DNA from: an uncultured Clostridia bacterium
GTDB taxonomy: Bacteria; Bacillota; Clostridia; Christensenellales; Aristaeellaceae
Direction of reading: 5' to 3'
DNA: 6,431 nt
NCBI GenBank assembly: GCA_946615785.1
Contig: CAMOIA010000095.1
Span: 1-6,431, forward strand
Part shown: piece by piece, positions 1 through 5,277 of the stretch
Layout: the number at the start of each line of letters is the position of its first letter
How positions within the stretch are numbered: the first letter of the stretch is position 1
The notes under the pieces: model-generated
The model's database searches: none
The model's input: only the letters and a program-made list of their open reading frames with translations
What the model was told of the DNA's origin: nothing
Made by a program: the position numbers and the translations under genes

Positions 1-1233
1 CGCGTCGACGAGCGGCACGTTTTCATAATCGCGGCAGTCATACACAGGCGACGCGATCACGGGCCTTAAGGCTGTTCCCCGCCCGTAGGTGCTTGCGTGC
101 ATCATGGGATAGAAAATGGTCTGCGCCCAAACGCCTCCGCCGTTTCTCGTCATGATGGGTGCAATCACGTTTACAAGCTGCGCAAGGCACGCAACCCTTA
201 CCCGGTCGGCGTTGTTGAGGAAGGTGATCAGGATAGCGCCGGCAAGCAGCGCGTCCTCGAAATTATACACGTCTTCAAGCAGCGGCAGCGCACGGCCCCA
301 TTTGTCCGCTTTGAGCACCTGCTGATCCTGTTCCTGGGAGTGATACCACACGTTCCACTCGTCAAAGGAAAGGTTCAGCTTCTTTTTGGCATGCTTGCGC
401 CCGCCCACCGCGTCGCAGATGGCAACCACTTCGCGGATGAAATCGTTCAGATCCATGCTGCGGGCGAGGAATCCGGGCGTATCGCCGGTCGGATTGGCAT
501 AATAGCGGTGCAGCGACACATAATCCACGTTCTCGTAGCATTCGTTCAGCATCTCGTATTCCCATGCGCCGTAGGTCGGCATGTCATGGGCGGCAGAGCC
601 GCACGCCACCAGTTCGATGGACGGATCGACCCATTTCATCATCTTGGCGGCCTCGTTGGCGACACGGCCGTACTCGTAAGCCGTTTTATGGCACATCTGC
701 CAGGGGCCGTCCATTTCGTTGCCCAGGCACCACAGCTTGATGCCGAAGGGATCCTTCGCGCCGTTTTGGATGCGCAGGTCGCTCCAGTAGCTGCCCGAGG
801 GGTGGTTTGCATATTCCACCACGTTTCTTGCCGCGTCGGCGCCGCGCGTGCCAAGGTTCACCGCGTACATCACCTGGGTATTGGCCTTCTTCGCCCACTG
901 GGCAAATTCGTGCAGGCCCACCTCGTTGGTTTCGGTTGTGCCCCAGGCCAGGTCCAGCCGGCGCGGACGCTTGTCCCGGGGACCGACAGAATCCTCCCAG
1001 TTGAAGCCGGAGACGAAATTGCCGCCGGGATAGCGCACGATGGGAATGTTCAGTTCGCGGACTTTTTCGATCACGTCGCGCCGGAAGCCGTTTTCGTCGG
1101 CCGTGGGATGGCCGGGTTCATAGATGCCGCCGTACACCGCGCGGCCCAGGTGCTCGATGAAGGAACCGAAGATCCTCGGATCGACCCTGCCGATGGAAAA
1201 ATCCTTGTCCAGGATCAAAGATGCTTTTTTCAT
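1..1233 (-). CDS. abfA: Alpha-L-arabinofuranosidase, GH51 (3' end cut by window edge)
   Basis: This enzyme removes terminal alpha-L-arabinofuranosyl residues from arabino-oligosaccharides and arabinoxylan fragments with retention of configuration. The 411 codons present start MKKASLILDKDFSIGRVDPR and include the GH51 substrate loop FGSFIEHLGRAVYGG (E27). The acid/base glutamate is in WCLGNEMDGPW (E173) and the nucleophile in LSFDEWNVWY (E292). All three sit two residues before E29, E175 and E294 of Geobacillus AbfA, which supports both the family call and the ATG start at 1233. The family is about 500 residues long, so roughly 90 C-terminal residues, mostly of the beta-sandwich domain, lie outside the window. 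There is no signal peptide, so the protein is probably cytoplasmic. An AAGGAG ribosome site lies 11 nt before the ATG. The gene follows the GH43 gene by 28 bp and very likely shares its promoter. The reading frame is intact as far as it is seen. Confidence 0.95.
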   Translation of the reverse strand, partial: MKKASLILDKDFSIGRVDPRIFGSFIEHLGRAVYGGIYEPGHPTADENGFRRDVIEKVRELNIPIVRYPGGNFVSGFNWEDSVGPRDKRPRRLDLAWGTTETNEVGLHEFAQWAKKANTQVMYAVNLGTRGADAARNVVEYANHPSGSYWSDLRIQNGAKDPFGIKLWCLGNEMDGPWQMCHKTAYEYGRVANEAAKMMKWVDPSIELVACGSAAHDMPTYGAWEYEMLNECYENVDYVSLHRYYANPTGDTPGFLARSMDLNDFIREVVAICDAVGGRKHAKKKLNLSFDEWNVWYHSQEQDQQVLKADKWGRALPLLEDVYNFEDALLAGAILITFLNNADRVRVACLAQLVNVIAPIMTRNGGGVWAQTIFYPMMHASTYGRGTALRPVIASPVYDCRDYENVPLVDA

Positions 1234-1261
1234 GGAATCAAATGCTCCTTATCTGAAATGA

Positions 1262-2179
1262 TTACGCTTGAAATACGGGTTCTCCCGCCCCGGTATACCG
1301 TACCCTGCGAAGGAAGCAGTGGCGGTTCGGATCGCTGAGCGCGGTGCCCTGGAAGCCCGGGTACGGACGCGCATGGAACACCAGCAGGTCGTTTCCGTCC
1401 TCGTCCACGGTAAATGAATTGTGGCCGGGGCCGTACAGGCCGTTTTCCGTTTCCGTCACCATGACCGGCACGGGCGATTTTTCCCAGGCAGCCGCATTCA
1501 GCGGATCATCGCCCGGGCGCAAACGCAAAAGACCCATGGCATACCGCTCGTCCGTCGCGCTCGCGGAATAGGTCAAATACAGATTGCCCTGATGGATCAG
1601 GCACGAAGGGCCTTCGTTGACAAGGAACCCCTGGCATTCCCATTCGTATTCGGGAACGCTGAGCCTGACCGCGGGCAAATACAGCTCCAGGGCGTTTTTC
1701 ATCTCGGCAATGTAGAGATTGCTGTTGCCCGGAATATCGAAATCCCGCTGTGCCCAGATAAAAAAGCGCCTGCCCTCAAACACGACGGTTGTCGCGTCCA
1801 GAGAAAAGCTTTCCCACCCCGTATCGATCCGTCCTTTTTCGGAAAACTCCCCTTCAAAGGGATCCGCATTCGGGTTTTCCAGCGCATAGATCCGGTGGTC
1901 ATAGCATCCCTTTTCATCCGCGCCGGCACGCGCCGCGGCAAAATACACCATCCATTTTCCGTCCACAAAGTGGATTTCCGGGGCCCAGATATTGCAGCTC
2001 AGCGGTCCTTCGGCATGACGGACCCAGATCACCTTTTCCTCCGCCCCGGCAAGACCGCTGAGGGTTCTGGATTTTCGAAGGATCACCCGGTCAAACGCCG
2101 GTACCGAAGCGGTAAAGTAGTACCAGCCGTCCTTTCGAAGGATGTAGGGATCGGCGCGCTGCTCAATGAAAGCTTTCAA
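1262..2179 (-). CDS. GH43 glycosidase, probable exo-acting alpha-L-arabinofuranosidase
   Basis: This is an inverting five-bladed beta-propeller enzyme. With the TTG start at 2179 it has 305 residues. It begins MKAFIEQRADPYILRKDGWY, with the GH43 catalytic base at D10 in ADPYI. The pKa-modulating aspartate is D128 in SFSLDATTV and the general acid is E189 in LVNEGPSC. H253 in GPGHNSF fits the conserved histidine at the propeller centre. The length matches a catalytic domain without a carbohydrate-binding module, and there is no signal peptide. Substrate assignment is inferred: the N-terminal pattern and the downstream GH51 partner favour arabinofuranosidase over beta-xylosidase. Upstream in-frame starts exist (ATG at 2206, TTG at 2239), but neither has a ribosome site, and they would add 9-20 residues ahead of the usual family start. 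The TTG at 2179 has AGGGGA six nt upstream. The promoter and operator lie at 2250-2311. Confidence 0.9.
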   Translation of the reverse strand: MKAFIEQRADPYILRKDGWYYFTASVPAFDRVILRKSRTLSGLAGAEEKVIWVRHAEGPLSCNIWAPEIHFVDGKWMVYFAAARAGADEKGCYDHRIYALENPNADPFEGEFSEKGRIDTGWESFSLDATTVVFEGRRFFIWAQRDFDIPGNSNLYIAEMKNALELYLPAVRLSVPEYEWECQGFLVNEGPSCLIHQGNLYLTYSASATDERYAMGLLRLRPGDDPLNAAAWEKSPVPVMVTETENGLYGPGHNSFTVDEDGNDLLVFHARPYPGFQGTALSDPNRHCFLRRVRYTGAGEPVFQA

Positions 2180-2185
2180 TTCTCT

Positions 2186-2191
2186 TCCCCT
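2186..2191 (-). promoter_or_regulatory. Ribosome binding site deciding the GH43 TTG start
   Basis: AGGGGA read on the minus strand, six nt before TTG at 2179. No comparable purine tract precedes the in-frame ATG at 2206 or the TTG at 2239, so this site decides the start. The alternative ATG cannot be ruled out from sequence alone. Confidence 0.6.
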
Positions 2192-2249
2192 TTCCCGGTC
2201 GGACATGATTATCTGCGCAAAACATGTATGATCTGGCAAGAAGGAACGT

Positions 2250-2269
2250 TAACATTATCGTTAATGTTA
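2250..2269. promoter_or_regulatory. Operator-like perfect dyad downstream of the -10 box
   Basis: TAACATTATCGTTAATGTTA has perfect 8-bp inverted arms (TAACATTA and TAATGTTA) around TCGT, with a CG at the exact centre. It begins about 12 bp after the -10 box, across roughly +6 to +25, where a bound repressor would block initiation or clearance. A central CpG inside an AT-rich dyad is typical of LacI-family operators, and such repressors often control arabinose and other sugar genes in Bacillota. The regulator itself is not in the window, so its identity is inferred. Confidence 0.7.
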
Positions 2270-2281
2270 TGACTCGTTTAT

Positions 2282-2311
2282 AGATTACCATGGACATATA
2301 GTCCATGTCAA
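2282..2311 (-). promoter_or_regulatory. Sigma-A-type promoter of the GH43-GH51 unit
   Basis: On the minus strand a consensus -35 box TTGACA (2311-2306) is followed after 18 bp by TAATCT (2287-2282), which matches TATAAT at four of six positions. The expected start of transcription is near 2275. The promoter lies just downstream of the preceding terminator and just upstream of the operator dyad, which supports it as a separately regulated unit. Confidence 0.75.
2289..2307. repeat. Inverted repeat filling the promoter spacer
   Basis: CATGGAC and GTCCATG form perfect 7-bp arms around a 5-bp AT-only centre. The dyad fills the whole -35/-10 spacer and overlaps the -35 box by two bases. It could be a second protein-binding site, such as another repressor or a spacer-binding activator. 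A chance palindrome is possible, but its exact placement in the spacer is notable. Confidence 0.5.
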
Positions 2312-2351
2312 CCCTTTTTATACATTTTCTGGGGTTTTGGGCCAAAAAGGG
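2312..2351. repeat. Nested inverted repeats upstream of the -35 box
   Basis: CCCTTTTT (2312-2319) and AAAAAGGG (2344-2351) form 8-bp inverted arms 24 bp apart. Partly overlapping the second arm is TTTTGG-G-CCAAAA (2335-2347), with 6-bp perfect arms around one base. The outer arm abuts the -35 box. These could be an upstream regulator site or an AT-rich UP-like element. The function is not established. Confidence 0.35.
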
Positions 2352-2384
2352 CAAAAGAAGCAGACCGCCTCTACCGTCAAGTTC

Positions 2385-2424
2385 AAAAAAGGCGGGAAAC
2401 CCTGATCTTTTGAAGGTTCCCGCC
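2385..2424 (-). terminator. Rho-independent terminator closing the SRAP-redox cluster
   Basis: On the minus strand GGCGGGAACC (2424-2415) pairs with GGTTTCCCGCC (2401-2391) across a 13-nt loop, with one bulged base, and is followed at once by TTTTTT (2390-2385). The GC-rich stem and the T run mark it as an intrinsic terminator for transcription arriving from the membrane-protein gene, which ends 77 bp earlier. It insulates the arabinose promoter from read-through. Confidence 0.9.
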
Positions 2425-2501
2425 GTCATGGACTGCCGATCTGCCGACGCTCCCTGAGCCCGGTGCCGGTAAAGCAGCATGATAAAGCATTGATGACAAA
2501 T

Positions 2502-3176
2502 TCAGGATATTCTCTTTTTCATAGCGTTCAGTATCCGCAAATACGCAAATCCGACTCCCAGCAGAAACAGCAGGATCAGGGCGATCCACCAGACGCAGCC
2601 CATAAACGGCAGCGTATCGGTAAAGCCAAAAGCGCCGGCGGGGCTTCCCCAGTTCAGAAAGAAATAAGGATAATGGACGCCTCTTGAAAATTCCCATCGC
2701 GCAGCGTACGCAATGCCCGCATAGATCGCATACAGCAAGGGAGGAATCGTGACATAAAGCACGTTTCGCCTGCGGATGGAACCGTATCGGGCCGTAACGA
2801 AAAAATCCAGGACCGCCGCGATCGGAACCACCACGTGGGTCAGCACGTTCTGCGCGTTCCATGCATATTTCCCCAGGGTCGGCGCCAGCACGAAGCAAAA
2901 CACCACGCCGGTCAGCGTGATGGAAACCGTGAAGACGAATTTGACGGTGTGCCAGCGGTCGCTGATTTCCCGGTTCTGCAAAAGCAGAACGGATCCGGCG
3001 GCGCAGATCAGCGCAATGACAATGTTGGACTGAATGGTGAAGTACATCAATACGCGGTTTCCGCCCATAAAGTTCTGTGCGCCGGCCAACGCGCTCAAAA
3101 CGATGCCGATGACGGCGGAAACCATGACAATGCTTTTGAGGATCAAAGACAATCCTTTGGCTTTCGTTCCGATCAT
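2502..3176 (-). CDS. Pr6Pr-family six-helix membrane protein
   Basis: This is a predicted integral membrane protein of 224 residues. Hydrophobic segments lie at about 10-32, 43-66, 78-99, 110-128, 138-158 and 194-214, giving six helices. Conserved-looking features are YFTIQSN at 45-51, LTGVVF at 88-93, NVLTHVVVPIAAVLDF at 110-125 and scattered prolines (118, 145, 146, 170, 179, 190). These fit the Pr6Pr group related to FAR-17a/AIG1-like proteins. The biochemical role of the bacterial members is unknown. The C-terminus is basic (MKKRIS). I chose the ATG at 3176 because AGGAG lies six nt upstream; the ATG eight codons earlier would put that site inside the gene. It is the last gene before the terminator, 97 bp after the YciI gene, so it may be co-transcribed or have its own weak promoter. 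Confidence 0.8.
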   Translation of the reverse strand: MIGTKAKGLSLILKSIVMVSAVIGIVLSALAGAQNFMGGNRVLMYFTIQSNIVIALICAAGSVLLLQNREISDRWHTVKFVFTVSITLTGVVFCFVLAPTLGKYAWNAQNVLTHVVVPIAAVLDFFVTARYGSIRRRNVLYVTIPPLLYAIYAGIAYAARWEFSRGVHYPYFFLNWGSPAGAFGFTDTLPFMGCVWWIALILLFLLGVGFAYLRILNAMKKRIS

Positions 3177-3273
3177 CACAGGCTCCTTTCGTTCATGCAA
3201 TGCCGGCCATGTATGGGCATGGGATTCGCGCAGTCACCATCAGAAATCCCGCAATTTCAATACATCGGCGCTC

Positions 3274-3567
3274 TTATTGCCGCTTCTCACCGTTCACGAG
3301 CACCACGTTCATTACTTCAATTTCGATCTTCTGCCAGACGCCTTCCAGAACATAGGGTTCTGTCTTCAGGTACGCATCCAGGCTTGCGCGGTCCGGGAAT
3401 TCCACCACCAGAGCAGAGCCTTTCATTTTGCCCTCTTCATCCAGCAGCCCACCGGCCGCTATGATCTTTTTTCCAAGGGCCTTCATGCCTTCCAGATGGC
3501 GCGGACGCACCTCCATGCGTTTTGCCAGCATCCCTTCTCCGTCATAGGCCTTCAACAGAAACTGCAT
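3274..3567 (-). CDS. YciI-like domain protein
   Basis: This is a small 97-residue protein of the YciI-related dimeric alpha/beta-barrel fold, starting MQFLLKAYDGEGMLAKRMEV. The characteristic pattern RPRHLEGMKALGKKIIAAGG places the conserved histidine at residue 24. The second half, with ALVVEFPDRASLDAYLKTEP followed by YVLEGVWQKIEI, matches the typical end of the family. Most members have no proven substrate; some act as dehydrochlorinase-like or muconolactone-isomerase-like enzymes. The start was set at ATG 3567, only four bp after the flavodoxin stop. A TTG 27 nt further upstream would overlap that gene. The GGGG/GAGG purine run that serves as ribosome site spans the flavodoxin stop codon, which suggests translational coupling. 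Its role with the flavin proteins next door is not known. Confidence 0.85.
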   Translation of the reverse strand: MQFLLKAYDGEGMLAKRMEVRPRHLEGMKALGKKIIAAGGLLDEEGKMKGSALVVEFPDRASLDAYLKTEPYVLEGVWQKIEIEVMNVVLVNGEKRQ

Positions 3568-3571
3568 ATCC

Positions 3572-3982
3572 TCACCCCGCAATCTTTTTTGCAAACTCAG
3601 CGGCGGCCTTCAGATCCGCTTCATCCGGTTTTCCCTTGTGAATGCCCTTGAATTCGCCTTTGCAGTGGAATTCCCGATCGTCGACGGGAATGCCGACTTT
3701 ATCCGCTTCGGCCCTGACCTTTTTGTATGTGGAATTGAGCATGGCGGCCGAGCCGAAATTGACGATTTTTGCAACCTTGCTTTTATCAAGCCCCTTGATG
3801 AATGCGCGCACCTCAGGGTCGATGCTGAAGGCATAGTAAGAATTGCCGAGGAAAAGAATGTCCACAGGTTCCGTGACCGGCGTCGTGATCGGTAGCGCCG
3901 GTACGCCGACGGCTTTTGCGACGGCTTCGGCCAGCCGTTTCGTGTTCCCGGTCTTTGTGTAGTAGCGAACAGCAATTTTCAT
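3572..3982 (-). CDS. Short flavodoxin-family protein
   Basis: This is a 136-residue FMN-binding fold protein, starting MKIAVRYYTKTGNTKRLAEA. The phosphate-binding loop T9-K-T-G-N-T14 is intact. The second flavin loop region, GNSYYAFSIDPEVRAFI, lies near 47-62 and a third, NFGSAAMLNS, near 75-84. The protein is shorter than E. coli FldA (about 176) and resembles the short clostridial flavodoxins that carry electrons at low potential. The ATG at 3982 has AGGAGG eight nt upstream. A TTG at 4006 overlaps the nitroreductase stop and would place the ribosome site inside the gene, so it was not used. It lies 20 bp after the nitroreductase gene and could supply or accept electrons for it, which is inferred only from proximity. 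The N-terminal half is more canonical than the C-terminal half. Confidence 0.88.
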   Translation of the reverse strand: MKIAVRYYTKTGNTKRLAEAVAKAVGVPALPITTPVTEPVDILFLGNSYYAFSIDPEVRAFIKGLDKSKVAKIVNFGSAAMLNSTYKKVRAEADKVGIPVDDREFHCKGEFKGIHKGKPDEADLKAAAEFAKKIAG

Positions 3983-4002
3983 GTTTTCATCCTCCTGTAT
4001 GC

Positions 4003-4515
4003 TCAAAGGCAGGTTACCGTCCCGCTCAATTCTTTCCGGCTGCCGTGGCTCGGAAGGGGACCTGCGCCTTCGGCCGCATACCCAAGGTCCATTACCATCA
4101 GCACCTCTTCGTTTTCCGGAAGCTGAAGCGCCAAAGCCAGCTTTTCAGGATCGAAGAAATTGACCCAGCAGCTGTCCACGCCCTCGTCCGCCGCCGCGAG
4201 GATCATGTGCGTCGCAACGATGGTGGCGTCCTCCACGCCGGAATCACGCTTTCCGCCCGGATAGGAAAACACGTTGTTCCGGTCAAAAGCGACGATTAGC
4301 ACGGTCGGCGCCCCGTAGCGGCAGGGCGTGACGGCGTCGATCTTTGCAAGCCCCTCCGATGAGGTGACCACGTACACATGCTGCTCCTGCAGGTTTTTTG
4401 CGGTGGGCGCAAGGCGTCCCGCCTCCAGGATCGAGGTGAGTTTCTCCGCTTCGACCTGTCTTGGGCCAAACTTCTTGCAGGAATAACGGTTCTTAACGAC
4501 TTCCCTGAATTGCAT
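4003..4515 (-). CDS. Nitroreductase-family FMN oxidoreductase
   Basis: This 170-residue protein belongs to the NfsA/FrmII-like nitroreductase superfamily, whose members use FMN and NAD(P)H to reduce nitro groups, quinones or other acceptors. It starts MQFREVVKNRYSCKKF; the N-terminal R10-Y-S12 fits the FMN-phosphate motif R-x-S. APTAKNLQ at 36-43 is the usual A-P-S/T-x-x-N-x-Q flavin contact. The helix EDATIVATHMILAAADEGVD leads into SCWVNFF, and LGYAAEGAGP near 144-153 is the second flavin-binding turn. The end, HGSRKELSGTV, is typical of short clostridial members. The physiological substrate cannot be named. The ATG at 4515 has a perfect AGGAGG eight nt upstream. The gene lies 22 bp after the SRAP gene and 20 bp before the flavodoxin gene, consistent with one transcript. 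Confidence 0.92.
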   Translation of the reverse strand: MQFREVVKNRYSCKKFGPRQVEAEKLTSILEAGRLAPTAKNLQEQHVYVVTSSEGLAKIDAVTPCRYGAPTVLIVAFDRNNVFSYPGGKRDSGVEDATIVATHMILAAADEGVDSCWVNFFDPEKLALALQLPENEEVLMVMDLGYAAEGAGPLPSHGSRKELSGTVTCL

Positions 4516-4537
4516 TTCAAATTCCTCCTGTCATTGA

Positions 4538-5182
4538 TCAAGATAGTAGCGTTCCATAATAGGCTTCATTTGCTGCTGCGCCAACTTTCTGATACTGGAT
4601 GTCAGTTTGCGCCGCTTTGATCACCTCCGCAGGATCCCTGTCCGGTCTGATCCATTCATCCACATACCCATCCGGCAGCATGAGCGGCATTCGGTCATGC
4701 AGAAAACGGATCCCCTCGCACGGCTCCCTTGTCAGAATCACGTAGCACGGGAGTCCCTGCTCAATCCGGTACAGGCCGCACAGCCAGGTGACCGAAGCGC
4801 CTCTGGGCCAAAGCGCGTACTTGCCGCCGGTTTTTCGCTTTCCGTCATTTGCCGTCAGATGCTCCCACTCATAGTACCCGGACGCGGGCACGATGCACCG
4901 GTGGCTCGCCCAGGCGTCCCGGAAGGTCGGTCTGATCGCAGCCGTTTCCGTTTTCGCGTTGATCAGCAAGGTTCTTCCGGTAAAGCCCCACTTCATGGGG
5001 AACACCGCGCGGTTTCCGCTTCTGCTGCTTGCGATCACAGGCGCCGTATCCGTCGGACGGATTTCCCCACGGGAAACAAGCTCCGCGTTCTGCCGGAATA
5101 AACTTGCCAGCGGAGAACGGTTCATGGCTTCGATGATGGGCCGAAGCTCTGGGGAATCGTCGATAAAATACCGTCCGCACAT
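4538..5182 (-). CDS. SRAP-family abasic-site DNA-protein crosslink protein (YedK/HMCES type)
   Basis: This 214-residue protein matches the SOS response-associated peptidase family, which protects abasic sites in single-stranded DNA by forming a thiazolidine link through its N-terminal cysteine. The sequence begins MCGRYFID, so C2 becomes the N-terminus after methionine removal. N75 in LLINAKTET and E105 in SGYYEW fall at the same positions as the E. coli YedK residues, and H162 in LHDRMP matches its catalytic histidine within two residues. All key residues are therefore present. The start must be the ATG at 5182, because the GTG two codons earlier would bury the cysteine; AGGAG lies eight nt upstream. 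It is the first gene of the tight cluster. No canonical GAAC-N4-GTTC LexA box is visible upstream, so SOS control is not supported by this sequence. Confidence 0.96.
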   Translation of the reverse strand: MCGRYFIDDSPELRPIIEAMNRSPLASLFRQNAELVSRGEIRPTDTAPVIASSRSGNRAVFPMKWGFTGRTLLINAKTETAAIRPTFRDAWASHRCIVPASGYYEWEHLTANDGKRKTGGKYALWPRGASVTWLCGLYRIEQGLPCYVILTREPCEGIRFLHDRMPLMLPDGYVDEWIRPDRDPAEVIKAAQTDIQYQKVGAAANEAYYGTLLS

Positions 5183-5277
5183 AATCACAACTCCTGTTTT
5201 CAGGGGCGAAATAACGTTTCGTCCGCATCAGGTCAGGTTTCAGACAGGCACGCCGGCGTGAGGCTCTGCCCTTTCCC
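5183..5277 (-). other. Gap between the uncharacterised gene and the SRAP gene
   Basis: This 95-bp gap contains a self-complementary 12-mer CACGCCGGCGTG (5249-5260), the CGAAA/TTTCG dyad and the SRAP ribosome site. The 12-mer has no following T run, so it is not an intrinsic terminator. The best promoter candidate, CTGACC and TATTTC 17 bp apart, matches consensus poorly. The SRAP cluster could thus be read through from the upstream gene or use a weak promoter here. Confidence 0.45.
5207..5221. repeat. Short dyad upstream of the SRAP gene
   Basis: CGAAA and TTTCG flank TAACG, forming a 15-bp inverted repeat about 25 bp before the SRAP start. It could be an operator for the cluster. It does not match the Gram-positive LexA box, since it has GAAA/TTTC arms and a 5-bp spacer. 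With 5-bp arms, chance is a real alternative. Confidence 0.3.

Larger units (their letters stand above)
2180..2501. other. Intergenic region between the SRAP-redox cluster and the arabinose unit
   Basis: This 322-bp gene-free stretch holds, in transcription order, the trailer of the membrane-protein gene (2501-2425), its terminator (2424-2385), a stretch with AT-rich dyads (2351-2312), the arabinose-unit promoter (2311-2282), a 20-bp operator-like dyad (2269-2250) and a leader of roughly 95 nt to the GH43 start. I see no convincing small coding gene or structured RNA in it. Confidence 0.75.

Noticed and set aside
97..1338. 413-codon open frame on the plus strand
   Set aside because: It lies opposite the GH51 gene, whose catalytic motifs are intact. 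The plus-strand product is rich in H, A, V and G with no recognisable family, as expected for the antisense of a GC-biased gene.
2167..2178. Perfect 12-bp palindrome TGAAAGCTTTCA at the GH43 start, resembling a catabolite (cre) site
   Set aside because: It lacks the central CG of a cre site (the ideal is 14 bp) and encodes the first residues of the protein, so it is probably chance.
1421..2272. 283-codon open frame on the plus strand
   Set aside because: It is antisense to the GH43 gene, has no family resemblance, and its end runs through the promoter and operator region of that gene.
2383..2898. 171-codon minus-strand frame overlapping the membrane-protein gene
   Set aside because: It is a shifted reading of the Pr6Pr gene and runs through the terminator hairpin. 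It is arginine-rich with no coherent domain.
3177..3273. Promoter or terminator in the 97-bp gap before the membrane-protein gene
   Set aside because: Only short weak repeats such as ATGCC/GGCAT are present, with no T run and no -35/-10 pair, so nothing can be supported beyond the ribosome site.
5212..5240. Possible promoter CTGACC / TATTTC before the SRAP gene
   Set aside because: The -10 match is about three of six and the -35 four of six, which is too weak to report as a feature.
5249..5260. CACGCCGGCGTG as a terminator for the uncharacterised gene
   Set aside because: The stem would be only four bp around CCGG and no T run follows on the minus strand.
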